Shown: positions 41,809-50,672 of the stretch, piece after piece
Position numbering within the stretch: the stretch's first letter is position 1
Layout of the letters: each line of letters opens with the position of its first letter
Assembly: GCF_008329715.1 (NCBI RefSeq)
Contig: NZ_VTSR01000009.1
Coordinates: 248,001-312,000 of the forward strand
Direction: 5' to 3'
Length of the DNA stretch: 64,000 bases
From: Gimesia chilikensis
Lineage (GTDB): Bacteria > Planctomycetota > Planctomycetia > Planctomycetales > Planctomycetaceae
Notes under the pieces: model-generated
Database searches by the model: none
Told to the model about the DNA's origin: nothing
The model's input: the letters and a program-made list of their open reading frames with translations, nothing else
Made by a program: the position numbers and the translations under genes

Positions 41809-43122
41809 TCAGACCTGGGGCAGTTCCCAGTTACGGCGGTATTCCCGTCCCAGCAGTGACTGTGCCTGTTGATTGCCAATGATCTGGTTCTGCAGCGGGT
41901 CGAATTCAATCTCCTGCCCCGCCCGGTAAGCGATATTCCCCAGGTGACAGAGCGCACTGGAAACATGGCCGATCTCGATGTCCGACGTTGGCTTATTGCG
42001 GGTCTTAATGCAGTCGATGAAATTCCGGTGATGGGTTATCGCCTGATCGCTGGTGCCGGAGGTGGCTGCGTCTTTTTGATCATAGACCTTCCAGCCTCCG
42101 CGGTCGACGACCAGTGTTCCCTTATCGCCATAGAATGCGGCAGCCGCGTTACGACCTTCCATTCCATGCACGCTCCAGAGTCGATGCTCCCAGACAAGCG
42201 TTTTGCCCGGATAGTGGTATTGCACGACCTGGGTATCAGGTGTTTCCTGATCGTCGTTGAAGAAGTACTTGCCGCCGGAAGAAGAAATTCGTTCGGGTAG
42301 ATCGACGCCGAGTCCCCAGCGGGCGATGTCCAGCATGTGGACGCCCCAGTTTCCCATTTCGCCAGTTCCGTAATCCCAGAACCAGTGCCAGTTATAATGG
42401 AAGCGGTTCGGATTGAACGGACGGCTGGCAGCAGGTCCCAGCCAGAGATCATAATTGACGCCCTGCGGTACCGCGATGTCTTTCTTCCGACCGATCGATT
42501 TGCGGCGATGGATAATCCAGGCTTTGGCCAGTCTGACGTCGCCCAGTTTTCCGCTCTGTACGAATTCGACCGCGGATTGAAAATGTGATCCACTGCGTTG
42601 ATGGATGCCGGACTGGACCACGCGTTGATGCTTACGGGCCGCCTCTATAATTTTGAGGCCTTCGTTCAGATTATGTGAGACCGGTTTTTCTACATAGACG
42701 TCTTTACCAGCCTGACAGGCCATGATCGCCATCATGGCGTGCCAGTGATCGGGTGTGGCGATCACGACGCCATCAATTTCGGGATCGTCGAGCACCTTAC
42801 GAAAATCGCTGACAACTCCCGGCGGAGTCCCCTGTTCTTTTTCGATGGATTTCACGGCAGCCGGAATGACGGCTTCATCCACATCACAGATCGTCTTGAT
42901 GTGGACATCCGGAAAGGCAGCCATACTGGAGGTCAGAAACTTCCCCTGCCCCCGCATCCCGATCCCGGCGAGTACGACGCGTTCATTGGGAGCGGAATCT
43001 GCCAGAGCCATATTGCTGGCCAGTCCCACGACGCCCGCAGCCATTCCGGCTGCATTGCGCGCACTGCGATCCAGAAACTGTCGTCGGTTAACATCCCTTT
43101 TCAGAAATTCTTCTACATCCAC
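41809..43122 (-). CDS. Tat-exported Gfo/Idh/MocA-family oxidoreductase
   Basis: 437 residues. The N-terminus carries a Tat-type signal (DVNRRQFLDRSARNAAG then an Ala/Gly-rich hydrophobic stretch to about 42), so it is likely exported folded with its cofactor. The Rossmann domain has GIGMRGQGKF (about 53-62) and CDVDEAV; the family motif EKPVSHN (about 144-150) provides the usual catalytic Lys. A C-terminal Gfo/Idh/MocA alpha/beta domain follows, with WHWFWDYGTGEMGNWGVHMLDIARW. Such NAD(P)-dependent enzymes oxidise sugars or inositols and are abundant in planctomycetes; the substrate is unknown. Monocistronic on the minus strand, with a candidate promoter at about 43214-43222. Confidence 0.9.
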   Translation of the reverse strand: MDVEEFLKRDVNRRQFLDRSARNAAGMAAGVVGLASNMALADSAPNERVVLAGIGMRGQGKFLTSSMAAFPDVHIKTICDVDEAVIPAAVKSIEKEQGTPPGVVSDFRKVLDDPEIDGVVIATPDHWHAMMAIMACQAGKDVYVEKPVSHNLNEGLKIIEAARKHQRVVQSGIHQRSGSHFQSAVEFVQSGKLGDVRLAKAWIIHRRKSIGRKKDIAVPQGVNYDLWLGPAASRPFNPNRFHYNWHWFWDYGTGEMGNWGVHMLDIARWGLGVDLPERISSSGGKYFFNDDQETPDTQVVQYHYPGKTLVWEHRLWSVHGMEGRNAAAAFYGDKGTLVVDRGGWKVYDQKDAATSGTSDQAITHHRNFIDCIKTRNKPTSDIEIGHVSSALCHLGNIAYRAGQEIEFDPLQNQIIGNQQAQSLLGREYRRNWELPQV

Positions 43123-43213
43123 TTCAAGGCCTCTTGTGTTAACTCTCCAAGAATTCAGAACTTCGGAATTTGTTCCAGATCATGGATTTATTCTGTACTC
43201 CGCTCTGTCTATG

Positions 43214-43222
43214 ATTATAACA
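43214..43222 (-). promoter_or_regulatory. Candidate extended -10 for the oxidoreductase gene
   Basis: On the minus strand the sequence reads TGTTATAAT: a perfect TATAAT (43214-43219) with TGN just upstream. No good -35 is present, as is common for extended -10 promoters. It would start an RNA with a leader of about 85 bases before the ATG at 43122. Confidence 0.42.
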
Positions 43223-43284
43223 GAAGAATCAGCATTTAATATCCTCTACTGGGGAAGAGATACTGATTTTCCGCCATAAACTCC

Positions 43285-43293
43285 TGTTATAAC
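43285..43293 (+). promoter_or_regulatory. Candidate extended -10 for the zinc-ribbon gene
   Basis: TGT at 43285-43287 followed by TATAAC at 43288-43293, about 130 bases before the preferred ATG at 43427. The -35 is weak. The motif repeats that of the divergent promoter at 43214-43222. Confidence 0.3.
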
Positions 43294-43426
43294 GAACTTT
43301 ACAGGCAGGGACATGCAGTCTGTAAAAGGGGATTGCAGAACAAAAGGGGCGACGGATCAGAGGCTGAAACCGCAATCTGACGGTCGTTACCAGTTCTACG
43401 ATATTGATACTGAAAAACATTTGAAG

Positions 43427-44062
43427 ATGCCGATCAAATTTCGCTGCCAGCACTGTGATCAACTCATGGGGATTTCCCGCTCCAAAGCGGGTGATGTTGT
43501 AGACTGTCCGACCTGCGGAATGTCGGTACGCGTCCCCGGCCTGGATGGAGAAGTGGTCCCTTTACCTCAGCCCAAGCTGGATCTGCAGGATGCTGAACTG
43601 GCGAATGCCCTGGATGAGTTAGCCGCCCTGGGCAGTAATGTGACCCTTGAGAAAAAGCAGCTCGAACTTCAGAGCCAGGCTAAAACATCCACTTCGAAGG
43701 AGCCGGTATCTGTTCCTGAAGAAGCGTTTAAGGCGATTCCCGTTAAATCGGTGCAAACTTCCTCTGCCCCCGAACCGGTTGAAGCACCTGCCTCGCACCC
43801 GACACCAGAGACGCCCATCACTCCGGTCAGCCAGCAGAATGTGGCTGTGACTGATGTCACGGACGTGAACCATGAAGCAGAGCTGTCTCACCTGGCCAGT
43901 CTCGCACAACAGCGGGCATCGAACGTACTGGCCGAAAAAAAGAAGGGAAAACTGAAACGGAGTGCCCGGTTTGAATTACCTACCGGCACCTGGTTCATTC
44001 TGCTGCTGACGTTTGGTGCATTGACCTTCGCGATTGGTCTACTCGTCGGCCGTAATCTGTAG
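43427..44062 (+). CDS. Zinc-ribbon, tail-anchored membrane protein
   Basis: 211 residues from the ATG at 43427, chosen because it opens directly on the conserved ribbon; a start 114 bases upstream would add an unconserved tail. The N-terminal ribbon has two Cys pairs, CQHC and CPTC (about residues 7-10 and 28-31), with GISRSKAGDVVDC between. A long low-complexity region rich in P, S, V, T and E (about 60-170) leads to a C-terminal membrane helix (about 187-207, WFILLLTFGALTFAIGLLVG). The ribbon would lie in the cytoplasm. The architecture is familiar from planctomycete proteins of unknown function; a role in sensing or complex assembly is only a guess. Confidence 0.72.
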   Translation: MPIKFRCQHCDQLMGISRSKAGDVVDCPTCGMSVRVPGLDGEVVPLPQPKLDLQDAELANALDELAALGSNVTLEKKQLELQSQAKTSTSKEPVSVPEEAFKAIPVKSVQTSSAPEPVEAPASHPTPETPITPVSQQNVAVTDVTDVNHEAELSHLASLAQQRASNVLAEKKKGKLKRSARFELPTGTWFILLLTFGALTFAIGLLVGRNL

Positions 44063-44078
44063 ACAATATTTCCTACAG
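44057..44078. terminator. Weak hairpin between convergent genes
   Basis: CTGTAG (44057-44062) pairs with CTACAG (44073-44078) around a 10-base AT-rich loop, spanning the stop of the zinc-ribbon gene and the end of the convergent ArsC-like gene. A short T run follows on the + side (GTTCTTT). Possibly a minimal shared terminator. Confidence 0.25.
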
Positions 44079-44414
44079 TAGTTCTTTCACGTTTTCAGGG
44101 GGGCGTCCCAGGACCGCTTTACGTCCCTGAACGACAATCGGCCGTTCGATCAACTTGGGATGCTCCAGCATGACAGCGATTGCTTCATCACGGCTCAGCT
44201 CTCGCTCTCCCAGCTTGAGTTCTTTATAGATCGCTTCACTCTTCCGCATCAACTCTTGTGGTTCTATTTTGAGCTTCTTCAGGATGGCATCGAGTTCTTC
44301 AGCCGTGGGCGGAGTCTTGAGATACTCGATGACCTCTGGTTCAATACCCGCCTCTTCAATCAAGGCGAGTGTCTGGCGGCTCTTGCCACAGCGGGGATTA
44401 TGATAGATCTTCAT
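44073..44414 (-). CDS. arsC: ArsC/Spx-family reductase (arsenate reductase-like)
   Basis: 113 residues. Thioredoxin-fold ArsC family: N-terminal NPRCGKSRQTLALI with the single catalytic Cys9, YLKTPPTAEEL, and the C-terminal arginine-containing pattern RPIVVQGRKAVLGRPPENV. Glutaredoxin-coupled arsenate reductases have this length and motif set, but the same family includes proteins not involved in arsenic (YfgD-like); no ars operon genes or arsenic regulators are nearby. The start ATG at 44414 overlaps the stop of the upstream sulfatase-like gene as ATGA, so it is translationally coupled. It ends convergent with the zinc-ribbon gene. Family firm, substrate uncertain. Confidence 0.85.
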   Translation of the reverse strand: MKIYHNPRCGKSRQTLALIEEAGIEPEVIEYLKTPPTAEELDAILKKLKIEPQELMRKSEAIYKELKLGERELSRDEAIAVMLEHPKLIERPIVVQGRKAVLGRPPENVKELL

Positions 44415-45799
44415 GATGTGCTTCCGGTCTGTTTTGTATTCAGCAGTTCTGTAAACGCAGCCACCGTCTCCGGGTGCTGTGAATGCTGCTCGTAGACGTC
44501 CCAGCGATCTGAAGGTTTCTGATAGAGCTGAACTGGTGCTGTCTCCGGAAGGGGATGCGTTTCGTGCTCTGCGACAGAAGGCTGTTGGTTTCGGCGCTGG
44601 AGATAATAAAATTCCGGGGTACGAATTGCAACCGCCTCCTCGCTGGCAGCGTGAATGACCGGTTCCGACATGTCTTCCTGACCTGCAATCAGCGCCAGGA
44701 GGTCCGTTCCCCCTACCGTATTTTCTGCAGATCCGAGGCTCCACCAGGCTGACAATGTCGCGGGTATATCTGCCGATTGTGAGAGGAACTGGCGTCGGTT
44801 CCCCTGCTGCTGATTCCCGGAATCAAATATCAACAGGGGGACGTGCGTGGTTTCTTCGAACAATCCCCAGTCTTCCACGTCTCGTACGGGACCGAGCAAC
44901 GAACTGCTACCGCGTGCCGCCGTGACGATCAATAAAATGGAGTGTTGTTCTGCGTAATCAAGCAGGGAATCCAGGAAGCGTCCCAGCCACTGATCGAGCA
45001 GTGTGACGTAGCCTGCGTAGACGGCCCGCGCCATCCGGCGTTCGTCATCATCCAGATCCCCCCACTCCTCCGGGCTCTGAAACAGGGCGACGACAGCACT
45101 AATCAGTTCTTCCCAGTCATCGTCCTCTTCAAGATCAAGGTCATCATCCAGCTCTTCCTCAGAATCATCCTCTTCTGCAGGCTCTAGCGGATGTTCAACC
45201 GCGATGAACTCACTCTCTTCCTCTGTATCGTCTCCCTGATCGAGGACTTCATCCAGATAGAGCGTGGCATAGAATTCCGGTGCCAGTGGCAGTGGAGGCA
45301 CTCCTTCTGAACGAAGCCAGACCAGTTGATCGTCGGGCGATGCCATCCAGTTGGGCAGCTGTTCGAGAGCATTCTGAATCAACTGCGCGAATGGGGAATC
45401 CGCTTCGCTGAGTTCATAACCGTTCTTTCCGGTTACCGTTTTTATCTCATCGAATCGATCAAAGAAAGGCTCCTGCTCACGCATGGATGCGGTGCGACCG
45501 ACATCGGCTTCCGTTTCGAGCAGCAACGTTGAAAGCACGCCTTGTGTTTTCAAATGCGAAACGAAACAGTCCGTTTTTGTTGTTGCGGTATCGTCTTGAG
45601 CGGGGACAGTCCGTCCCGTCCACCAGGGAAACGTGTTACCACGAGAGGTGAGATCGTTCGCAAAATGCTGATCGAAGACTACAGACTGGGACGCCAGGCG
45701 ATCGAAGTTAGGTGTTTCAATCCACTGATGCCCGTAACAGCCCAGCAGAAATGCGGGCAACTGTTCGAAACTGACGACAAAAGCTTTCTTCATTCCCAT
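44411..45799 (-). CDS. Degenerate sulfatase-like protein (probable pseudoenzyme)
   Basis: 462 residues from the ATG at 45799 (another in-frame ATG is two codons on; one 36 bases upstream lies inside the previous gene). The sulfatase/alkaline-phosphatase fold is betrayed by LLGCYGHQWIETPNFDRLA and a closing WTGR. The N-terminal metal pair usually written DD is E-Q here. The modification motif C/S-x-P-x-R reads S-R-G-N-T, so no formylglycine can form. The C-terminal metal ligands usually in T-S-D-H-G read TAARG. A strongly acidic insertion (about residues 195-230, nearly all D, E, S and L) is unusual. The frame is intact, so this is a maintained pseudoenzyme rather than decay. No signal peptide, so probably cytoplasmic. 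Coupled to the ArsC-like gene. Confidence 0.78.
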   Translation of the reverse strand: MGMKKAFVVSFEQLPAFLLGCYGHQWIETPNFDRLASQSVVFDQHFANDLTSRGNTFPWWTGRTVPAQDDTATTKTDCFVSHLKTQGVLSTLLLETEADVGRTASMREQEPFFDRFDEIKTVTGKNGYELSEADSPFAQLIQNALEQLPNWMASPDDQLVWLRSEGVPPLPLAPEFYATLYLDEVLDQGDDTEEESEFIAVEHPLEPAEEDDSEEELDDDLDLEEDDDWEELISAVVALFQSPEEWGDLDDDERRMARAVYAGYVTLLDQWLGRFLDSLLDYAEQHSILLIVTAARGSSSLLGPVRDVEDWGLFEETTHVPLLIFDSGNQQQGNRRQFLSQSADIPATLSAWWSLGSAENTVGGTDLLALIAGQEDMSEPVIHAASEEAVAIRTPEFYYLQRRNQQPSVAEHETHPLPETAPVQLYQKPSDRWDVYEQHSQHPETVAAFTELLNTKQTGSTS

Positions 45800-45810
45800 C
45801 TTTGAATCTG

Positions 45811-46644
45811 TCAGGAGTTGAGCGATTCCACCCACTCTTTACAGCGAGCCGCATAATTGCGAGCATCGTCGGCGGTAACAATACCTTCCGCCTGATGGAT
45901 GGTGAAGCAGCCATCATAGTCCACCGCATTTAATCCTGCCAGCACCTCGCGAAAATTGATTCCACGACCGCTCTCATCCCAGTAGGGAAGCAACTGAAAA
46001 GGACGGTCTCCCAGGCACCAGGTCTCCAGGTGATCGGGCCCGTCCTCAGTAATCACCAGGTTCTGCACATAGACGTTTTTCAGCCAGGGTAGAATCTGCC
46101 GCATGACGGATTCGCCATAAGGCTGTCCGCACATCAGCAGGCTGGCCGGTTCATAGATCACGCCAAAATTGGGACGATCAATCTGCTTTAAGACTTCGAT
46201 CGAGCGTTCCAGTTCCTCGAACAGACAGGCAGGATGAAACTGATGTACCAGCTGCACACCCCGTTCTGCCGCCAGATCGCAGGCCCTCTGGGCGTGTGCA
46301 ATATCGGACTCCTGTTTGAGGCAGACCCGAACCAGCGGGCTCCCCAGCATTTCGGCGACATGCAGCGTCGGTTCGAAATCCTGCAGAGCCTGCGGGGACT
46401 GATCATTATTCTGGGGAATATTCATGTCGGCGGTGATCATGGAGATCCCCAGACCGGCAGCATCGACGATCGATTTCACCTGTTGAAGTTCCTCATCGGA
46501 ACTCTGCACCCCCACGACGCTGGCTCGCATACAGAGAGCCGCATACCCCAGATCTGCGGCCATCTGCGCCAGTTCCGCAAAGGAGATATTCAATCTGGTT
46601 TTGCAGGCGGCTTCCGCGATCCGCACCGAGAGGGAGAGTTTCAT
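45811..46644 (-). CDS. Sugar phosphate isomerase/epimerase-like TIM-barrel protein
   Basis: 277 residues from the ATG at 46644, which has AAGGA six bases upstream on the minus strand; a longer reading from 46785 runs back into the previous gene and is rejected. AP-endonuclease-2/xylose-isomerase-like TIM barrel: opening MKLSLSVRIAE, then MAADLGYAALCMRAS, ISMITADMN, EMLGSPLVRVCL, LVHQFHPACLFEE, FGVIYEPASLLMCG and FTIHQAEG, the usual spread of metal-binding Glu, His and Asp. The family isomerises or epimerises keto-sugars and inositols with a divalent metal. No signal peptide, so cytoplasmic. It lies 28 bases after the DUF1570 gene and 11 before the sulfatase-like gene, in one minus-strand cluster. 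Confidence 0.82.
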   Translation of the reverse strand: MKLSLSVRIAEAACKTRLNISFAELAQMAADLGYAALCMRASVVGVQSSDEELQQVKSIVDAAGLGISMITADMNIPQNNDQSPQALQDFEPTLHVAEMLGSPLVRVCLKQESDIAHAQRACDLAAERGVQLVHQFHPACLFEELERSIEVLKQIDRPNFGVIYEPASLLMCGQPYGESVMRQILPWLKNVYVQNLVITEDGPDHLETWCLGDRPFQLLPYWDESGRGINFREVLAGLNAVDYDGCFTIHQAEGIVTADDARNYAARCKEWVESLNS

Positions 46645-46672
46645 CGTTCGTCCTTTAAGATTACGAATGGGT

Positions 46673-48211
46673 TCAGTTACCTGATTGTATCTCAACGCGT
46701 CGCGACACAACAGGTACCGGCAGTCTTCCTGCAGCCCAGGCCTGAGCGGTCTCACTACCGGGATAGGCAGATTCGACTTCGACATGGTACGTCTTCCACT
46801 GACCTCCCTGCCCGCCCCTCATCAACTGTCTGGCAATCTGCGGATTCAACTTGACCTTGCGGCGGATTCCGACTTCGGGCAAATACCATTCGGCGTAAGT
46901 GCCGGCATCGGTCTGCACCGTGACGTGAAACGTCATTGGTCGAAAGGGTGAGATGTTCTGCAGCCAGCCTTCAATCCGGGGTGGTGCGAGTCGGGAATAA
47001 GCGGTCGCCGTCACTTTGACGATCGCCATTTCCTGTTTGTGTTTTTCCAGATGGACTGTCCGGTCTTCGAGCGGCGGCAGCTTGATTTTCTGATTGAGGA
47101 TTGCCTGAATCAGTTCTACTTTAAACCGGAGCTGCAGCGATTCAGGACGGACTTTCAGAATCTTGACAAAGTCGTCGTAGCGCTGTTTCGGCGAGGACTC
47201 CTCGAAGGGTTCCCTGGCCGAAAGGTGCTGGACGTACTTGACATATTCATCGGGGTATTGCGTCACCAGCATCCAGTGCAGTCCCCAGGCATGTACGTAA
47301 GCATCCCCGGAAAGGATGCTTCCCTGAAAGACGCCATTGAGGGCCACGACTTCCCCCCAGTTGAGGAGCTTCGCGATACCGGACAGGAGAGCGTAATGCG
47401 TATTGATCCGTTCCGGGCTGACGTTGATCCGGTCGCCATCCCCTTCAAAGCCGGTTGCGATTCCTTCCATAAACCAGGTGGGAATCGGAGCCAGGCGTTT
47501 GACCACACCGCGATTGGTGGTCTGCAGGTGAATCGCTTCGTGCAGCGGTGTATCAAACGAACTGCATTCACTCATGCGGAGAATCAGGTTATTGGAGATC
47601 CCCGAATAGTAAGCGAGCACATTCGACGCGCCGTCACCCAGGCCGGTGGTTTCTTTCGCGAAGCTTTCGAAATCGTCATCCGACTCGAAAATCAGCATGG
47701 CCATCGGGAACTCATAATCCTGCAGTTCGATCCCCATCTTCCGCGAATAGGTTTCGAAGATGACGTCCACATTGTGCATGAAGCGTCCCGCTTTTTTCAT
47801 GAAGGACTCCACGCGGACTTCGGTTCGATCCGAACCATCCAGCGGTGCCGCCAGCACGATGCCAATGACGAATGGCTTTTCGATGTAATAGCGAAACGTT
47901 TTCGCGCCGAACTTCTGCTCGAGGTTTTTGGCCATTTGTTCGACGGACAGGGGTTTAGGCGGTGCCTTCAGTTCCCGTTTCTGAATCTTGCCTTGTGGAA
48001 CAAGAGTCAGCGATCCATCCGGCTTGAGCAGCGCGTGCAGCATCTCGCCTGCTTCTTTTCCAGAGCCGTATAATGTCGCTTCCTCGGTTACTACGGCTCC
48101 TTCTTCATTGATGTAGGTAAACACGTCCGCGTGAAGCTGCTGCGCGGTCAATAATGTCGTGAAAATAATCAGGCAGGAATAGAGAGAGAACCTGAAACAA
48201 AGCTGTCGCAT
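46673..48211 (-). CDS. Secreted DUF1570 zinc-peptidase-like protein
   Basis: 512 residues. Signal peptide (FRFSLYSCLIIFTTLLTA, to about residue 28). A central gluzincin-like site reads PLHEAIHL (HExxH, about residues 224-228), and WFMEGIATGFE, about 20 residues later, can provide the third zinc ligand Glu. This agrees with DUF1570, a planctomycete-rich family of putative exported metallopeptidases. A C-terminal domain of about 130 residues (from about 380) is beta-rich and unrecognised. Peptidase activity is inferred from the motif and not otherwise shown. It is the first gene of the minus-strand cluster that continues with the TIM-barrel gene. Confidence 0.82.
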   Translation of the reverse strand: MRQLCFRFSLYSCLIIFTTLLTAQQLHADVFTYINEEGAVVTEEATLYGSGKEAGEMLHALLKPDGSLTLVPQGKIQKRELKAPPKPLSVEQMAKNLEQKFGAKTFRYYIEKPFVIGIVLAAPLDGSDRTEVRVESFMKKAGRFMHNVDVIFETYSRKMGIELQDYEFPMAMLIFESDDDFESFAKETTGLGDGASNVLAYYSGISNNLILRMSECSSFDTPLHEAIHLQTTNRGVVKRLAPIPTWFMEGIATGFEGDGDRINVSPERINTHYALLSGIAKLLNWGEVVALNGVFQGSILSGDAYVHAWGLHWMLVTQYPDEYVKYVQHLSAREPFEESSPKQRYDDFVKILKVRPESLQLRFKVELIQAILNQKIKLPPLEDRTVHLEKHKQEMAIVKVTATAYSRLAPPRIEGWLQNISPFRPMTFHVTVQTDAGTYAEWYLPEVGIRRKVKLNPQIARQLMRGGQGGQWKTYHVEVESAYPGSETAQAWAAGRLPVPVVSRRVEIQSGN

Positions 48212-48292
48212 GAGAAACCTTCCCGTTCGCAGTAATGCTGAATGAAAAACGCTGTGCCTGCTTTTTCATCGAGTGCCTGCTGTCGCTTCCTC

Positions 48293-50404
48293 TTATTTCG
48301 ACTCAAGGGGAACCAGTTGCAGGGCATCTACAATGACATGCCCATCGGTCCCCTGGTTCGAAACGGTGAGAATTTCCTGTTTTCCCGATTTGAACAGGAA
48401 TGTCCCGAGCACCTGATATTTACCCTGCCCGGGCTTTTTACGCTGGTTGACACGAACGGTCACTGGTCCCTCAGCAGTCTGCAGTTCGTAAGGAACATTG
48501 GTGGCGCGGTTGGATGAGGGAACGTAGTACACACGCACTTCGTAAATGCCATCCTGCGGAATCTCTGCAGTGAAGACAATTTTCCGATTTCCCTTATCAG
48601 TGTCGCCGTCATGCTGATAGCCCTGTCCGACATAAGGAGTGACAGATGAACTTTTTTTCCAGCCGAGTGAACTTCGGGCGTCTCGATCATCTACCACAAT
48701 ACCTGCCAGCGATTTGACGCGAATTGGCGGTTCCTTTCGCGGACCAGTCCAGATCAGGATCTGTTTGTCTTGGAGAAGCTGTTTTCGTAATGTGGAGTAA
48801 TCAATATCCTGTACTGCGGAATCAGCATCAATGGCCTGACTGGCTGCGGTTGCTGCAGACTGTCCCAGAACCATAAATACAGGCTCCATCCGAATGGACC
48901 CGTAAGCGATATGCGAAGCAGCCATCGCGACCGGCACCAGCAGGTTCTGGCATTCTGACTTGCGGGGCCGGATGGAACGATAGGAAATCGGATAGGGGTT
49001 CGGCACGCCGACCTGCACATCCCCTTCGTTGAGCGTCTTACCATCAATGGCATACCGCTGCTGGTTGTGTGAGTCCATTGTATATGCGGCCAGACCGATA
49101 CTGTCATCGGCGACGAGTTCCGACGTGCAATGTTTCTCGTTCATGACATATTCAGAAATCATGCGGCGGGCTTCACGCACATAAAGTTGAAAGGGCCAGC
49201 CTGCGGTCTCCTGAAATTCGTCTTTCGTCGGTTTCCATTTTTGGAACTGTTTCTGCACCTCAGCAGGTACGCGGGGGCTGTTGGCCAGGGTCCACATCAG
49301 TCCCTGCTGGTAAGTCAGATGCTCCTGGAAGATCTTATCGCGTTTCTCGTAATCCGCATCGGGGTATTCGTAGTTCATCCCGATGTTATCGGTCGAGATC
49401 GCGAAATTATTATTCGTGTCGGTCTTCCGGTTCGGCATCAGAACCGGGTTCCAGGGAACACGGTGATCGCCGGCTTCAAAGTTGCGCAACAGCAGTTCGT
49501 ATCGCTGGGGATCGTAATTCTCCGGTTTCACCCAATCCCGCTGGTTCTCGGGGACATCCGTCGTACACATGCGAAAACAGTAAGCCTGCACGCGGTGGTC
49601 GCCGTCTCCGTCTTTACCGCCGGGCCCTTCCTGCTGCACTCCGGGGAGCAGGCCACTGCTCTTGTCTCCGGGAACAACGTAGGGGTCGACGGGTTTGATG
49701 AACTGATGAAAGACGGCATTGCGGGTCTGAATCCCATTTAAGGTTTCGCCGTAAGTGGCATTGGACTCGCGACCGACATGATAGGAGACGCCGGCGACCG
49801 CCATTAAATCACCTTCATAAGTCGCGTCGATAAAGACCTTGCCTTTAACGACCAGGCCGCTTTCCATTTTGATCGCGGAGATGCGTCCCTCTGTTTTCTG
49901 AACGCCCTGTTTCAGATCGAGTCGCTGCTGTTTGAGCCAGGGAACCTGATCGGCGATCAGCATCTGCTCAAAGGTCGCTTCCGCCACGTGAGGCTCGAAA
50001 GTCCACATTTCGGTTTCAGATGTATTTTTGCGTCGGCTCTTGTAGTCACTCTGTTTCTGATAAACCCAGGAATCATCCTGACTGTAATACGTACCCAGTC
50101 GTCCGTAGAATTCCCGGGCGATGCCGCCAATCGCAGCTTTGTTGCCGATGTCAGTCGCTCCCAATCCGCCGGAAGAGAGACCGCCCAGATGTTTTCCCGG
50201 CTCGATCAGCAGTGCGGTTTTCCCCATGCGGTGTGCCTGAAGCGCGGCTGCAATGCCTCCGGATGTTCCCCCATAGACTACGACATCATAAGCCGACTTC
50301 AGTTTGTTGGGCTGAATTTCCTGTGCGGAAATCGCAGGGACGCTGCAGAACAGAGAAATCGTGACTAACAGAACGGGGAGAAATTTCGTAGAACAGGACA
50401 GCAT
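48293..50404 (-). CDS. Secreted FAD-dependent oxidoreductase with C-terminal golvesin-like domain
   Basis: 703 residues. Signal peptide about 1-27 (VLLVTISLFCSVPAISAQ). A dinucleotide-binding start YDVVVYGGTSGGIAAAL (about 39-55) with LLIEPGKHLGGLSSGGLG marks the FAD-dependent oxidoreductase family common in planctomycetes (FAD_oxidored type). The body runs to about 560 and includes the FAD-closing stretch VPVAMAASHIAYGSIRMEPVFMVLGQSAATA. The last 125 residues (PYVGQGYQHDGDTDKGNRK, IYEVRVYYVPSSNRATNVPY, HVIVDALQLVP) match the golvesin/xanthan-lyase-type C-terminal beta-sandwich, probably for polymer or surface binding. Export of an FAD enzyme by a Sec-like signal is unusual but typical of this group. 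Substrate unknown. Confidence 0.85.
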   Translation of the reverse strand: MLSCSTKFLPVLLVTISLFCSVPAISAQEIQPNKLKSAYDVVVYGGTSGGIAAALQAHRMGKTALLIEPGKHLGGLSSGGLGATDIGNKAAIGGIAREFYGRLGTYYSQDDSWVYQKQSDYKSRRKNTSETEMWTFEPHVAEATFEQMLIADQVPWLKQQRLDLKQGVQKTEGRISAIKMESGLVVKGKVFIDATYEGDLMAVAGVSYHVGRESNATYGETLNGIQTRNAVFHQFIKPVDPYVVPGDKSSGLLPGVQQEGPGGKDGDGDHRVQAYCFRMCTTDVPENQRDWVKPENYDPQRYELLLRNFEAGDHRVPWNPVLMPNRKTDTNNNFAISTDNIGMNYEYPDADYEKRDKIFQEHLTYQQGLMWTLANSPRVPAEVQKQFQKWKPTKDEFQETAGWPFQLYVREARRMISEYVMNEKHCTSELVADDSIGLAAYTMDSHNQQRYAIDGKTLNEGDVQVGVPNPYPISYRSIRPRKSECQNLLVPVAMAASHIAYGSIRMEPVFMVLGQSAATAASQAIDADSAVQDIDYSTLRKQLLQDKQILIWTGPRKEPPIRVKSLAGIVVDDRDARSSLGWKKSSSVTPYVGQGYQHDGDTDKGNRKIVFTAEIPQDGIYEVRVYYVPSSNRATNVPYELQTAEGPVTVRVNQRKKPGQGKYQVLGTFLFKSGKQEILTVSNQGTDGHVIVDALQLVPLESK

Positions 50405-50595
50405 ACTATCAGCCTCGTTGGTCTCTCAGGAGGGTCGAATCAGAATTAAATGGGGGCGGACATGTTTACAGAGGGCCGTTGAGTCCATCATAATCGTTGG
50501 ACAGGGAATTCCCAACCGGTTCCATACAAATCTGTACTTAAGTCTCCCTGAAAAAGGAAATCAGACAGGCGATACCATTTACAACGATTTCACCA

Positions 50596-50601
50596 TATAA
50601 T
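50596..50601 (+). promoter_or_regulatory. Candidate -10 element of cluster B
   Basis: A perfect TATAAT, 71 bases before the ATG of the first cluster B gene and within the divergent intergenic region. The -35 region is weak (ATACCA or TACCAT at 17-18 bases). It would start an RNA near 50608. Confidence 0.45.
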
Positions 50602-50672
50602 GCGGCTTGTCTCCCTTTTGAAACCATCCTCGTGCTCAACTCCAGTCCCATACCCGTTCTCAGCAGGCAGTC

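Noticed and set aside
46645-46785. Longer N-terminus for the TIM-barrel isomerase from 46785
   Set aside because: It would overlap the end of the DUF1570 gene by over 100 bases, and the ATG at 46644 has AAGGA at the right distance and starts the first strand of the barrel.
47039-48073. 344-codon open frame on the + strand
   Set aside because: Entirely antisense to the DUF1570 gene, which has a signal peptide and zinc motif; the antisense product resembles nothing.
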